DNA from: Streptomyces sp. NBRC 110028
GTDB lineage: Bacteria; Actinomycetota; Actinomycetes; Streptomycetales; Streptomycetaceae
Assembly (NCBI RefSeq): GCF_001417735.1
Contig: NZ_BBUZ01000025.1
Span: 556,754 to 620,753 of the forward strand
DNA: 64,000 nucleotides
Reading direction: 5' to 3'
The notes under the pieces are model-generated. The model saw only the letters and a list, made by a program, of their open reading frames with translations. It made no database searches and had not been told where the DNA came from. Of this stretch, positions 43,536 through 52,632 are shown piece after piece (position 1 is the first letter of the stretch; the number at the start of each line of letters is the position of its first letter). The position numbers were made by a program, and so were the translations under genes.

Positions 43536-44433
43536 GGCCGCCGCCGGGTCCTCCGCCGGCCCGTAGCCGCACCGGGGTGGTGATCATCAGGCTCGGGGTG
43601 TCCGTGATGATCCCGTCGCATCCCAGCCGCACCATCCGGTCGCGCTGCCGGGGGGTGTTGACGGTGTGCGCCCACACATGGGGCACACCGGAGGCGATGG
43701 CCCGCCGGATGTCCGCGTCCCGCGCCCGGTAGTCGACGTCCAGCAGGTCCACGAACCCGCGCCAGTCGCCCGGCTGGTCGTGGCGCATCTGCCGGGCGGA
43801 CCGCCACAGCTGGGCCGGCAGGCCCATCCGGTGGGCCTGGCGGGCCACGTCCGGGTGGTTGGAGTTCACGTAGACCGAGCGGGTCAGGCCCCGGTCGCGG
43901 ATCATGCGGGCCAGCCGGGGCAGCCCGGCCGGGTCCTTCGCCTCGATCATCAGCGTGGTGCGGCCGCCGAGCCGGTCCAGCGCCTCGGCCACCGTCGGCG
44001 GCCGCTCGGGCTTCCAGGCGCCGCGCAGGGCGGGGGCGGGGCGGAGGCGTACGGTGCGCCACTGGGCGGCGGTCAGGGCGTTCACCGGCCCGGTCCGGGA
44101 CGTCGTACGGTCCAGCGTCGCGTCGTGCATGACGACGAGCGTGCCGTCGCGCAGGCTGCGGACGTCGAAGTCGAGGACCTGGGCGTCCTTGCGGGCCAGG
44201 GCGGTGGTCAGCCCGGCCATGCTGTTCTCGGGCACTTCGAGGGCGCCGCCGCGGTGGGCCGTGTAGATGATCCGCGGGGCGGCGGCGAGGGCGGCGGACC
44301 GGTCGTCGAGGCGCGGTTCCGGCGGGCGGGCGGCGGGGGAGAGGGCCGGACGGGCGGTGGGGCACGCCAGGACGGCCGCCGGTATGGAAAGGGTGAGGAC
44401 CGCCGCACCGGTCAGAAAATACCTGGTGATCAT
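43522..44433 (-). CDS. Exported glycerophosphodiester phosphodiesterase
   Basis: The product is 303 residues, starting at ATG 44433. A signal peptide (MITRYFLTGAAVLTLSIPAA, then VLACP as a possible lipobox-like site) is followed by the GDPD TIM barrel: TAHRGGALEVPENS (catalytic His/Arg and Glu/Asn), MHDATLDRTT (second His, metal-binding Asp) and LMIEAKDP. It hydrolyses glycerophosphodiesters to glycerol-3-phosphate, outside the membrane. The C-terminus is Gly-rich and low complexity. Confidence 0.87.
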   Translation of the reverse strand: MITRYFLTGAAVLTLSIPAAVLACPTARPALSPAARPPEPRLDDRSAALAAAPRIIYTAHRGGALEVPENSMAGLTTALARKDAQVLDFDVRSLRDGTLVVMHDATLDRTTSRTGPVNALTAAQWRTVRLRPAPALRGAWKPERPPTVAEALDRLGGRTTLMIEAKDPAGLPRLARMIRDRGLTRSVYVNSNHPDVARQAHRMGLPAQLWRSARQMRHDQPGDWRGFVDLLDVDYRARDADIRRAIASGVPHVWAHTVNTPRQRDRMVRLGCDGIITDTPSLMITTPVRLRAGGGPGGGLSGG

Positions 44434-44602
44434 AAAGCGAACGCTAGGGGTGCTCGTCCGGCTATGTCCTGATATCGGCGCCCGGACGTGGATCCCGGCA
44501 TCACCCCGGATGCGGACACCGGCCACCTCGGGAGCAGGATGGTGGCAGCATTGATCGGGTACCGGCGGTACCGCCGGTCGCGGCGGTGAAGCGAGGCGAT
44601 AG

Positions 44603-45334
44603 ATGGAACGCAAGAGCAGGTTCACCCAGTGGCTGCGCCGGCCGAGAAGCGCGACGGGCGGCGATACCGGCTCGGGGGCGGGCGCCGCGGGCGCCCGCGA
44701 GGACCTGCTCCTGGCCGCGGCCGCCGCCGGATTCCCGCTCGCGCCGGCCGCGTACCCCTCCGGCTACGGCTGTTCCTGCGACCGCATCGGCTGTCCGACC
44801 CCCGCCCGGCACCCCGTCTCCTTCGCCTGGGCGACCCAGGCCTCGACCGACCCGGAGCAGGTCACCCGGTGGCTGCGCGCCGACCCGCAGGCCAACTTCA
44901 TCACCGCCACCGGCCTCGTCCACGACGTGCTCGACGTCCCCGTCGAGGCGGGGCGGCAGGCCCTGGAGCGGCTGGGGGCCTCGGAGGTGGAGGTCGGGCC
45001 CGTCGCGACGAGCGGCGAGGATCTGCGGCAGGGCCGGATGCTGTTCTTCACGGCCACGCGCGGCACGCCGGAGGACGAGGACGAGTGGTGGCCGTGCGAG
45101 CTGGACTGCCACCCCGAGACGATGGACGAGCACCCGGGGCTGCGGTGGCACTGCCGCGGCAGCTATGTGCTCGTACCCCCCGCCCGGCTGCCGGGGGACG
45201 GGCGCGTGGCGTGGCTCCTCGGGCCGGAGCGGCCGCTGCCGGATCCGCTGACGCTGCTGGAGGCGCTGACCGACGCGTGCCGCCTGGCCGTGGAGGAGGA
45301 GTACGAGGGCGCGGCGTGGCCGATAGGGCGGTAG
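44603..45334 (+). CDS. Bifunctional DNA primase/polymerase-type N-terminal domain protein
   Basis: The product is 243 residues from ATG 44603, with GAGG upstream. The sequence AAGFPLAPAAYPSGYGCSC, GCPTPARHPVSFAWATQAST and ITATGLVHDVLDVP matches Streptomyces proteins named after the primase-polymerase (PF09250) N-terminal domain. The core has a Cys cluster (CSCDRIGC) that could bind zinc and an Asp pair region VHDVLDVP like the metal-binding strand. No helicase part is present. Such stand-alone copies are common in streptomycetes and their function is not known. Confidence 0.75.
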   Translation: MERKSRFTQWLRRPRSATGGDTGSGAGAAGAREDLLLAAAAAGFPLAPAAYPSGYGCSCDRIGCPTPARHPVSFAWATQASTDPEQVTRWLRADPQANFITATGLVHDVLDVPVEAGRQALERLGASEVEVGPVATSGEDLRQGRMLFFTATRGTPEDEDEWWPCELDCHPETMDEHPGLRWHCRGSYVLVPPARLPGDGRVAWLLGPERPLPDPLTLLEALTDACRLAVEEEYEGAAWPIGR

Positions 45335-45343
45335 CGGGTCGCG

Positions 45344-46336
45344 CTACTCGCCCGCGGCCCCCGTGACGCCTTCCAGGCGGTTGAGGAAGACCACCTTCGG
45401 GTCCGCCGCGTCCTTCGCGGGCACGCGGACGGCCGACTCGGCGACCCGGATCAGCGTCACCGCCCTCTTCGCCTCGCCCGTCATCAGCGCCTTGACCTGC
45501 GGATCGGGGTTGGGCCGGAAACCCTTCGCCATGGTCTGCTTCTGGCGGTGGTGCGAGGTGAAGAAGACCACCGCGCCGCCGTCCTTCGTCCGCAGCCCCA
45601 CCGGGGCGTCGGAGCCGCCGCCGGCCGCCGGGGTGTCGATGTACTGCGTCCAGAACTTCGGCGTCTTCTTGAACTTCGCCCGCGACTCCCGCATCCCCGA
45701 CGTCGCCGAACCGTCCGCGAACGTGTCGCCCTCGCCCGTCATCAGGTAGTCGGTGTACGCGCCGCTCAGCTTGTCCGGCCGTACCGCCAGCCGGGGCGTG
45801 GCGCCCGCGGCCTTGACCGGCTTGGCCCAGCCGTCCTTGTCGGTCGCGAACGCCGGTACCTCCTCCTGGCTGAGGATCGACAGGTACGCGGCCTTCCACG
45901 GCTGATCGGCGCCCTCCCGGGTGAAGACCACCAGCCACCGGTTGGCGTCCCGGTTGCTGTCGGTGTCCGCCACGAAGAACTTCGGCCACCCGATCTGCCG
46001 GGGGATGTGGAAGCTCGCGTCGGACAGCTTCAGCGGCGGGTAGTTCGGGTTGCCCTGCGGGGAGTTGGCGTGCTGCGCCTTCAGATCGGCGGTGCTGATC
46101 TCCTTCAGCGGGCCGGTCTCCACCTCGCTCACCACCGACGGATCCAGCTCCTGGTACGCCTTGTTGTAGGTGGCGGTGAAGTCCTTGAGCGTTTCGGCGG
46201 CCTCAGCCTTGTCGACGGACGGTATGTTCTCCCGTTCGCCGTGCACCGTCATGCACCCCGTCAGCGTCATGCCCAGCGCCAGTGCCGCCGCTGCGGTCGG
46301 AAGGACGGACGGCCGGCGGGGTGACCTGCGTGTCAT
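45344..46336 (-). CDS. Lipoprotein of unknown function downstream of efeU
   Basis: The product is 330 residues. The signal is basic (MTRRSPRRPSVLP) with a hydrophobic stretch and lipobox LTGC at 24-27. The mature part begins with a helical region (DKAEAAETLKDFTATYNKAY) and ends in an alpha/beta domain (VVFTREGADQPWKAAYLSIL; GLRTKDGGAVVFFTSHHRQ). No family is assigned. It begins 134 nt inside the end of efeU in another frame, an unusually long overlap; GAAGGAG lies 10 nt before its ATG. It is probably co-transcribed with the iron-uptake operon. Confidence 0.7.
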   Translation of the reverse strand: MTRRSPRRPSVLPTAAAALALGMTLTGCMTVHGERENIPSVDKAEAAETLKDFTATYNKAYQELDPSVVSEVETGPLKEISTADLKAQHANSPQGNPNYPPLKLSDASFHIPRQIGWPKFFVADTDSNRDANRWLVVFTREGADQPWKAAYLSILSQEEVPAFATDKDGWAKPVKAAGATPRLAVRPDKLSGAYTDYLMTGEGDTFADGSATSGMRESRAKFKKTPKFWTQYIDTPAAGGGSDAPVGLRTKDGGAVVFFTSHHRQKQTMAKGFRPNPDPQVKALMTGEAKRAVTLIRVAESAVRVPAKDAADPKVVFLNRLEGVTGAAGE

Positions 46337-47174
46337 GGGGCTGCGGCTCCTTCGGGGCTGCGTTGGACGGCGCCACCCTACCCGGGGCGAAGAAGAAGGT
46401 CAGCGTGGGGACCAGATACAGCAGCCACACTGTGACCTGGAGCCACGTGGGGTCCGGCTGGAAGTTGAAGACGCCCTTGAGCAGGGTGCCGTACCAGGTG
46501 TCCGGTGCGATCGTGGAGCTGATGTCGAACGCCTGGGAGTGCAGCCCCGGAAGCCAGTTCGCCTCCTGGAGGTCGTGGAAGCCGTACGCGAGGACGCCCG
46601 CCGCCACCACGACCAGCATGGCGCCCGTCCAGGTGAAGAACTTCGCCAGGTTGATCCGCAGCGCGCCACGGTAGAACAGCCAGCCCAGCACCACCGCGGT
46701 GAGCAGGCCCAGGGCCGCCCCGATCAGCGGGTCCGCCGAGCCGTCGTTGCCCACCCGCACCGCGGCCCAGATGAACAGCGCGGTCTCCAGGCCCTCCCGG
46801 CCCACCGCCAGGAACGCCGTGGCCACCAGCGCGCCGGTGCCCATGGCGAGCGCCGCGTCCAGCCTGCCGTGCAGCTCGCGCTTCAGATGGCGGGCGGTGC
46901 GCCGCATCCAGAACACCATCCAGGTCACCAGGCCGACCGCGATGATGGACAGCGAGCCGCCCAGCGCCTCCTGGGCCTCGAACGTCAGCTCCTGCGAGCC
47001 GAACTCCAGTGCCGCGCCGAAGGACAGGGCCAGCGCGATCGCCGCGCCGATGCCCAGCCACACCGGCCGCAGCGCGTCCCGGCGACCGGTCTTGACCAGG
47101 TAGGCGACCAGAATGCACACGATCAGGCTCGCTTCGAGCCCTTCGCGCAGCCCGATCAGATAGTTGCCGAACAC
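46203..47174 (-). CDS. efeU: FTR1-family iron permease EfeU
   Basis: This 323-residue membrane protein has about seven predicted helices. The two REGLE ferrous/ferric-binding motifs are present: GLREGLEASLIVC near the N-terminus and GREGLETALF at about 127. The last about 60 residues, after FFFAPG, are polar and low complexity and encode the overlap with the downstream lipoprotein gene. The GTG start (47174) follows a good GAGAGGAAGG. EfeU is the inner-membrane iron channel of the EfeUOB system. Confidence 0.92.
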   Translation of the reverse strand: MFGNYLIGLREGLEASLIVCILVAYLVKTGRRDALRPVWLGIGAAIALALSFGAALEFGSQELTFEAQEALGGSLSIIAVGLVTWMVFWMRRTARHLKRELHGRLDAALAMGTGALVATAFLAVGREGLETALFIWAAVRVGNDGSADPLIGAALGLLTAVVLGWLFYRGALRINLAKFFTWTGAMLVVVAAGVLAYGFHDLQEANWLPGLHSQAFDISSTIAPDTWYGTLLKGVFNFQPDPTWLQVTVWLLYLVPTLTFFFAPGRVAPSNAAPKEPQPHDTQVTPPAVRPSDRSGGTGAGHDADGVHDGARRTGEHTVRRQG

Positions 47175-47220
47175 GGGGTTCGCCTTCCTCTCGTTCTCTG
47201 TCCCTGTGTGCTGTGGGAGG

Positions 47221-48477
47221 TCAGGTGAACAGCGCCCTGCCCCACCAGTCGTCCGTGTCCCGGACGCCCGGCGGGATGGCGAACAGCGCCGAACCCACGT
47301 GCTGGATGTACTCGTTGAGCGCGTCGGAGCGCGCCAGGCGCCGCTGCAGCGGTACGAAGCCCTCGCGCACGTCGTGCTGGTACGCGAGGAAGAACAGCCC
47401 CGCGTCCAGCCGCCCCAGACCGTCCGTACCGTCGGTGAAGGAGTAGCCGCGGCGCAGGATGCGGATGCCGCCGTTGGAGTCCGGGTGGGCGAGGCGGACG
47501 TGCGCGTCGGGCAGCATCGCCTTCAGGTTCGGCGCGTCGCGCTCGTGCTGCTTGCCGTACGGCGCGCCCTCGCCCTTGTCCCGCCCGAACACGTCCTCCT
47601 GCTCCTTGAGCGAGGTGCGGTCCCAGGTCTCGATGTGCATGCGGATGCGCCGCGCCACCAGGTACGAGCCGCCCGCCATCCAGGCCGGGCCCGCCTTCTC
47701 GCTCACCCACACGTGTTTGTCCAGGGCGGCGGCGTCGGTGCCGGGGATGTTCCGCGTGCCGTCCTTGAAGCCCATCATGTTGCGCGGCGTCTGGGCGTCC
47801 GGGGTGGTCGAGGACGTCTTGCCGAAGCCCAGCTGCGACCAGCGGACGGCCACCTTGCCCATGCCGATGCGGGCCAGGTTGCGGATGGCGTGCACGGCCA
47901 CCTGCGGGTCGTCGGCGCACGCCTGGACGCACAGATCGCCGTCGCTGCGGGCGGCTTCGAGGTCGTCGCCGGGGAAGGCGGGCAGGTCGATCAGCGCGTC
48001 GGGGCGGCGGCCCGCGATCCCGAACCGGTCCTTGCCCTTCTTGTCCTTGAAGAGGGTGGGCCCGACGCCGAAGGTGAGGGTGAGCCGGGACGGCTTGAGG
48101 CCCAGCGCCTCGCCGGTGTCGTCCGGCGGCGCCTCGACCAGGTCGCCGACCGCGCCGCCGCCGACCGCGTGCCCCTGGGTCATCCGGGCCGACGCCTTCG
48201 TCCACTCCTTGAGCAGATCGATCAGCTCGGCGCGGTCGTCGGTGGTCACGTCGAAGGCCGCGAAGTGCAGCCGGTCCTGGACGGCGGTGGCGATGCCCGC
48301 CTGATGGGCCCCGTGGAACGGGACGGCGCCGCCGCTGTCGGCCGCCTGCCCAGGGCCGTCGTCGGTGCCCAGCGCGGCGGCGGTGCCCCCGGCGGCCGCG
48401 GCGCCGAGCGCGAGCCCGGCACCGCCCCAGCCGAGGAGGGTGCGGCGGGAAGGGGAGGTCGTGGCCTCGTCGGTCAT
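47221..48477 (-). CDS. efeB: Deferrochelatase/Dyp-type peroxidase EfeB
   Basis: The product is 418 residues. A Tat signal (SRRTLLGWGGAGLALG) marks it for export folded with heme. The DyP core has GFKDGTRN (GxxDG, about residue 235) and RRIRMHIETWDR with the proximal His (about 280), and the C-terminal FFLAYQHD. EfeB peroxidises and extracts iron from heme or oxidises ferrous iron for uptake. It starts 9 bp after efeO and ends 46 bp before efeU. Confidence 0.92.
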   Translation of the reverse strand: MTDEATTSPSRRTLLGWGGAGLALGAAAAGGTAAALGTDDGPGQAADSGGAVPFHGAHQAGIATAVQDRLHFAAFDVTTDDRAELIDLLKEWTKASARMTQGHAVGGGAVGDLVEAPPDDTGEALGLKPSRLTLTFGVGPTLFKDKKGKDRFGIAGRRPDALIDLPAFPGDDLEAARSDGDLCVQACADDPQVAVHAIRNLARIGMGKVAVRWSQLGFGKTSSTTPDAQTPRNMMGFKDGTRNIPGTDAAALDKHVWVSEKAGPAWMAGGSYLVARRIRMHIETWDRTSLKEQEDVFGRDKGEGAPYGKQHERDAPNLKAMLPDAHVRLAHPDSNGGIRILRRGYSFTDGTDGLGRLDAGLFFLAYQHDVREGFVPLQRRLARSDALNEYIQHVGSALFAIPPGVRDTDDWWGRALFT

Positions 48478-48486
48478 GACCTTCTC

Positions 48487-49620
48487 CTACTTCGAGACGA
48501 CGGCGGCGGCGAGCTTGGACAGCGGCTCGGCCAGGGCGTTGACCCCGTCCGACAGCTCCTTGCGCTTGCTCTCCGAGACGGTGTCGTACGAGACGAAGCC
48601 GTCGCCCTCGCGGTACTCGTCCAGCAGCTTCCGCACCGCGGCGAACTGCTTGTCCAGCTCCTTGGCCAGCGCCGGGTCGTTTTTCGCGGCCACGGGCCTG
48701 AGCAGCTTGTACGAGGTCTCGGCGCCCTCGACGTTGCCCTCGAAGTCCACCAGGTCGGTGTGGCTGTAGCGCTCCTCCTCGCCGGTGACCTTGCCGGTCT
48801 GCACCTCGTCCAGCAGCTCCTTGGCGCCGTTGGCCATGCCGGTGGGGGTGATCTCGGCGGTGCCGACCCGCTTCTGCCAGTCCTTGAGGTCCTTGATCAG
48901 CTGGTCGGCGAGGTCATGGTCGGCCTTGGTGATCTTCTTCGCCTGCCACAGCGACTTCTCCAGCCGGTGCCAGCCGGTCCACTTCTGCCCCTTCTCCAGC
49001 CCGTCCTCGCGCACATCGACCTTCGGGTCGATGTCGCCGAACGACTCCGCGACCGGCTCGGTGCGCTCCCAGCCGACGCGGGAGGGCGCGTACGCCTTCT
49101 TGGCGGCCTCCAGATCGTCCTTCTTGATCGCGTCGGCGAACGCCTGGGCCTTCGGCAGCGTCTCGTCGGCCTGCCGCTGCGTGTACGCCCGGTACGCGGC
49201 CACCGCCTTGTCCAGCCGCGGATCCCGCTTCGCCGCCGCGCCCTTGCCCGTGGCGGACACCTTCTGCCGGATGCCGTGGCCCTTCATCCCGGGCTTGCAG
49301 GCGATCTCGTACGAGCCGGCCTTCACCTCGGCGTTGATCACGGCCTTGGTGCCGGGCCCGATGTTCTCCCGCTCGGTGACGATCCGGTCGCCGGGGGCGT
49401 AGACGTAGACCTCGGTGACCTTGGAGCCCTTGTTCTCCACCGCGAGCTTCACATGCCCGGCCGGGAACGACGTCCGGGAGACCTCGCACGCGCTGTCCGA
49501 GGCCGTGACCTGGACGGCGTCCGACCCCTTGGCGTCGGACTTCTCGGCGCAGCCGGTGACGGCGGTGAGCGTCGTCAACGCCGATATGGCGGCGACGACA
49601 GGGGTGCGAGCGGCTCGCAT
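48487..49620 (-). CDS. efeO: Iron uptake periplasmic-type lipoprotein EfeO
   Basis: The product is 377 residues. ATG 49620 was chosen because GGAG lies 5 nt upstream; ATG 49635 would add five residues. The lipobox is TGC after ISALTTLTAV. An N-terminal cupredoxin-like domain (VKLAVENKGSKVTEVYVY) precedes a C-terminal M75 helical domain with GWHRLEKSLW, giving the HxxE iron site (about residue 217). The EfeM/O family binds ferric or ferrous iron and hands it to EfeU. It is first in the efeO-efeB-efeU-lipoprotein operon, downstream of an iron box. Confidence 0.92.
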   Translation of the reverse strand: MRAARTPVVAAISALTTLTAVTGCAEKSDAKGSDAVQVTASDSACEVSRTSFPAGHVKLAVENKGSKVTEVYVYAPGDRIVTERENIGPGTKAVINAEVKAGSYEIACKPGMKGHGIRQKVSATGKGAAAKRDPRLDKAVAAYRAYTQRQADETLPKAQAFADAIKKDDLEAAKKAYAPSRVGWERTEPVAESFGDIDPKVDVREDGLEKGQKWTGWHRLEKSLWQAKKITKADHDLADQLIKDLKDWQKRVGTAEITPTGMANGAKELLDEVQTGKVTGEEERYSHTDLVDFEGNVEGAETSYKLLRPVAAKNDPALAKELDKQFAAVRKLLDEYREGDGFVSYDTVSESKRKELSDGVNALAEPLSKLAAAVVSK

Positions 49621-49650
49621 GCGGGCTCCAGACACGACTCAGGGGACGAA

Positions 49651-49669
49651 TAAGGCAGACCTAACTTAA
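49651..49669 (-). promoter_or_regulatory. Putative IdeR/DmdR1 iron box upstream of efeO
   Basis: The minus strand reads TTAAGTTAGGTCTGCCTTA, which matches 13 of 19 positions of the actinobacterial iron box TTAGGTTAGGCTAACCTAA. It ends 31 bp upstream of the efeO start. Iron-dependent repression is therefore likely. Confidence 0.65.
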
Positions 49670-49774
49670 CTGAGCCTTACCTGTGTGTCGCCCGAGTATT
49701 TCCAAAGATCCGTCTGCACATGGCAAAGTTTCGGCCAAGTGGCCTGAATGCGGCAGGGAGACGTTACGCGGCCT

Positions 49775-50434
49775 TCAGGCGCTGAGCGGGAAGTGGCGGC
49801 CCAGATCGCCGAGGATCGCGCTGTTGAGCCCGTAGGCGCGCTTGCACTCGTCGACCACCCGCTGCTTCTCCAGATCGTCCACCGGTAGCGCGTCCAGCAG
49901 GGCGCGGTAGTCGCGCTTGAAGGCGGCCGGATTGTCGATCGACTCGAAGACGTAGAACCGCACCCCGTCGCCCTTGCGGTCGAAGCCCCACGTCTTCTCG
50001 GCCATCGCGCGCACGATCTGGCCGCCGGACAGATCGCCGAGATAGCGGGTGTAGTGATGGGCGACCAGCCCGGCGGGCCAGTCGCGCACGCACGCCTCCA
50101 CGCGGGCCGCGTACCGCTCCGTGGCGGGCAGCGGCTCCAGGCCGGAGCGCCAGCGAGGGCCGCCGAGGTGGGTCAGATCGCGCTCCAGCTCCCGGGTGCG
50201 GGCCAGGTCGAGCGTGACGAACGGACCCGCGACCGGGTCCTCGGCGAGGCGCCCGGGGGCCGACTCCAGGGCCCGGTAGACGAACCAGAGCTGCTCCGTG
50301 TACCGCCGGTACGCGTCCACGCCCAGCCGCCCGCCGAGCAGATCGCCCATGAAGGCCGACCCGGCGACCTCGGTGTGCTGCTCGTGCGAGGCGGCGCGGA
50401 GGAGTGCGGAGAAGGGCGTGGGCGCGGCGTCCAA
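49775..50434 (-). CDS. hmuO: Biliverdin-producing heme oxygenase
   Basis: The product is 219 residues from a TTG start at 50434, supported by CGGAGG 6 nt upstream; no ATG or GTG fits. The proximal heme His is in EQHTEVAGSAFMGDLLGG (His20, aligning with His20 of Corynebacterium HmuO), and the distal helix is YLGDLSGGQIVRAM. It opens heme to biliverdin, CO and Fe2+, giving iron from heme. Placement near the efe operon links heme and iron supply. It reads in the same direction, but a 150-bp gap containing the iron box separates it from efeO. Confidence 0.9.
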   Translation of the reverse strand: MDAAPTPFSALLRAASHEQHTEVAGSAFMGDLLGGRLGVDAYRRYTEQLWFVYRALESAPGRLAEDPVAGPFVTLDLARTRELERDLTHLGGPRWRSGLEPLPATERYAARVEACVRDWPAGLVAHHYTRYLGDLSGGQIVRAMAEKTWGFDRKGDGVRFYVFESIDNPAAFKRDYRALLDALPVDDLEKQRVVDECKRAYGLNSAILGDLGRHFPLSA

Positions 50435-50509
50435 AACAGCCTCCGTGGTGGGGTGAGGGCGACCTGACCCCACCCTTTCCCGACGCCCTGTCGGCAAAAC
50501 CCTCCCGGC

Positions 50510-51367
50510 TCAGGGGAGCGTCAGGATCTCCGCCCCGGTGTCCGTCACCACCAGTGTGTGCTCGAACTGCGCCGTCCGCTTGCGGTCCTTGGTGACGACC
50601 GTCCAGCCGTCCTCCCACATGTCGTACTCGTACGTCCCCAGCGTCAGCATCGGCTCGATCGTGAACGTCATGCCCGGCTTGATCTCGGTCGTGTGGTGCG
50701 GACTGTCGTAGTGCGGCACGATCAGCCCGGAGTGGAACGAGGTGTTGACGCCGTGGCCGGTGAAGTCCCGGACCACGCCGTAGCCGAAGCGCTTGGCGTA
50801 CGACTCGATGACCCGGCCGACGATGTTGATCCGCCGGCCCGGCTTGACCGCCTTGATCGCGCGGTGGAGCGACTCCCGGGTCCGCTCCACCAGCAGCCGC
50901 GACTCCTCGTCCACGTCGCCGCACAGGTAGGTGGCGTTGTTGTCGCCGTGCACGCCGTGGATGAAGGCGGTGACGTCGAGGTTCACGATGTCGCCGTCGC
51001 GCAGGACGGTGGTGTCCGGGATGCCGTGGCAGATGACCTCGTTGACCGAGGAGCACAGCGACTTCGGGAAGCCGCGGTAGCCGAGGGTGGACGGGTACGC
51101 CCCGTGATCGCACATGTACTCGTGCGCGACCCGGTCCAGCTCGTCCGTCGTCACCCCCGGCTCGATCAGCTTCGCGGCCTCCTCCATCGCCCGCGCGGCG
51201 ATCCGCCCCGCGATCCGCATCCGCTCGATCGTTTCGGCATCCTGCACCTCGGGCCCCTCGTACGGCGCGGGACCCTCCTTCCCGACGTACTCGGGCCGGG
51301 GGATCGAGGCGGGGACGGGGCGGGCGGGGGAGAGCTTCCCCGGAACAAGGAGTGACTGGCCAGACAT
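50510..51367 (-). CDS. map: Type I methionine aminopeptidase (MAP1c-like)
   Basis: The product is 285 residues. A roughly 40-residue Pro-rich N-terminal extension ([20 protein letters not shown]) matches the actinobacterial MetAP1c form, in which it may contact the ribosome. The pita-bread fold carries all five metal ligands: IVNLDVTA (Asp), HGDNN (Asp), TGHGVN (His), FTIEPM (Glu) and QFEHTLVV (Glu). It removes the initiator Met from nascent proteins. It is divergent from a small gene. Confidence 0.93.
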   Translation of the reverse strand: MSGQSLLVPGKLSPARPVPASIPRPEYVGKEGPAPYEGPEVQDAETIERMRIAGRIAARAMEEAAKLIEPGVTTDELDRVAHEYMCDHGAYPSTLGYRGFPKSLCSSVNEVICHGIPDTTVLRDGDIVNLDVTAFIHGVHGDNNATYLCGDVDEESRLLVERTRESLHRAIKAVKPGRRINIVGRVIESYAKRFGYGVVRDFTGHGVNTSFHSGLIVPHYDSPHHTTEIKPGMTFTIEPMLTLGTYEYDMWEDGWTVVTKDRKRTAQFEHTLVVTDTGAEILTLP

Positions 51368-51426
51368 ATCAGCGAGTGTATCGGCGCCGGATCGGGCACC
51401 ATGGCCGCGAGGAAGAGGAGGCCGGA

Positions 51427-51651
51427 ATGGCGCTGTTCAGGAAGGGTCCCGTCGGAAAGCCGGGCGAGTGGTACTACTGCGTCAAGCATCACAAGGTCGA
51501 AGAGGGCCCCGAATGCCGCGCGGCGGACCGCCTGGGCCCGTACGCCACCCCGGCGGAGGCGGGGCGCGCGCTGGAGACCGCGCAGGAGCGGAACGCCCAG
51601 TGGCAGAACGACCCCCGCTGGCAGGACGACGCCCCGGGCGATTCCGCCTGA
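51427..51651 (+). CDS. Small conserved actinobacterial protein
   Basis: The product is 74 residues from ATG 51427 behind GAGGAGG. The sequence [20 protein letters not shown], then [19 protein letters not shown] and [17 protein letters not shown], reads as a short alpha/beta unit with two Cys and several aromatics near the N-terminus. The second part resembles SPOR-type repeats seen in small Streptomyces proteins, but this is weak. It is divergent from the methionine aminopeptidase gene. Function unknown. Confidence 0.75.
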   Translation: MALFRKGPVGKPGEWYYCVKHHKVEEGPECRAADRLGPYATPAEAGRALETAQERNAQWQNDPRWQDDAPGDSA

Positions 51652-51793
51652 CGGGGCGTTGCTTCCCCCGCCCCGCCCCCTTCCGGTCGCTGGTCCGCGC
51701 CTGGACCACCAGACCGTGACCTGGCTGCTGGAAGGCTATGTCCCCCGGCCGGCTTCCGTGCGCCCCGTCTGACGGAGCCGTCGTCTCGCCGCT

Positions 51794-51825
51794 CCCCTCC
51801 AGGCTGGAAGGGCGGCCTGGAGGGG
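51794..51825. terminator. 11-bp hairpin in the 51652-51978 intergenic region
   Basis: CCCCTCCAGGC (51794-51804) pairs perfectly with GCCTGGAGGGG (51815-51825). It sits between the small gene and the promoter of the next gene, so it probably ends the former transcript. The rest of this 327-bp gap holds only that promoter. Confidence 0.6.
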
Positions 51826-51890
51826 GCGGGGAATCTATCTCAGCCAGGTAACCACTGCGTCCGGAAAGCAGTCACCCCTTTGTGAATTCT

Positions 51891-51918
51891 TTGCGAACGC
51901 CTTACCCACACATATAAC
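51891..51918 (+). promoter_or_regulatory. Sigma-70/HrdB-like promoter of the I36 gene
   Basis: TTGCGA (51891-51896) and TATAAC (51913-51918) are separated by 16 bp, in an AT-rich patch that is rare in this window. It lies 61 bp upstream of ATG 51979. Confidence 0.6.
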
Positions 51919-51978
51919 TTCTGCTAGATTTTTCGATCAACCGAAGACCTCGAACAGAGGCGACAGCCAGGGGGAAAA

Positions 51979-52632
51979 ATGATGCTCCGCAAGCGCAAGG
52001 CGCTGCCTGTGGCGTTCATCGCGATGCTCGGCGTCGCCGCAATTCCCGGGGCGAGTGAAGCGGCGGGCCCGGATGACCTTCAGCAGCAGATCGACGCCGT
52101 CTTGGCCAAGACCGAGGGCGGGGTGCAGATCAGCAGGTACGAGATAGCGTGGGGCGACGGTGAGGCCATCATGGCCTTCCCGTTTCCCGGACAGAAGACG
52201 GCGCCCCCGAGCAGTGCGGCGGCCAAGAGACTCGAAGCCGAGACGGTAGACGCCCGCCGGTCCCTCATCAAAGAGGACAGGACTGGCGCCGCCGACGCCG
52301 AGGCCACTCCGCTCGGTGAAGACGCGTGCCCGACCGAGGCAATCGGTAAGGACTGGTACTGCTTCTACCAGTCCAAGGAATACGAGGGTCGACGCCTGCA
52401 GTGGAACTCCAATCACACCACCCGGGTCTATTTCTCGAATTACGACTTCCACAACAGGACGTCATCTTGGTCGAACAAGGGCGGCCTGGACGTCCAAGTC
52501 ATGGGGCGCACCGAAAGCGGAAGCGACGTTTCATGCACGGAGCAACTGTGGTGGGAAAAACCTCACACCCGCAACTCCAGCCTGCCTTCCAGCCTGAACA
52601 ATACGGCCGACTGCTTCAGGACGTACGAGTAG
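51979..52632 (+). CDS. Secreted peptidase inhibitor family I36-like protein
   Basis: The product is 217 residues from ATG 51979 behind AGGGGG. A signal peptide (MMLRKRKALPVAFIAMLGVA, ending near GASEAA) is followed by a linker and a C-terminal crystallin-like domain: WYCFYQSKEYEGRRLQWN, then RVYFSNYDF and TSSWSNKG. This matches the I36 family, whose founder, the Streptomyces metalloproteinase inhibitor SMPI, inhibits thermolysin-type enzymes. Two to three Cys (ACPTEA, WYCF, SCTEQ, DCFRTY) could form disulfides. The N-terminal about 100 residues are longer than in SMPI and may be a propeptide. The gene is less G+C-rich than its neighbours. Confidence 0.75.
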   Translation: MMLRKRKALPVAFIAMLGVAAIPGASEAAGPDDLQQQIDAVLAKTEGGVQISRYEIAWGDGEAIMAFPFPGQKTAPPSSAAAKRLEAETVDARRSLIKEDRTGAADAEATPLGEDACPTEAIGKDWYCFYQSKEYEGRRLQWNSNHTTRVYFSNYDFHNRTSSWSNKGGLDVQVMGRTESGSDVSCTEQLWWEKPHTRNSSLPSSLNNTADCFRTYE

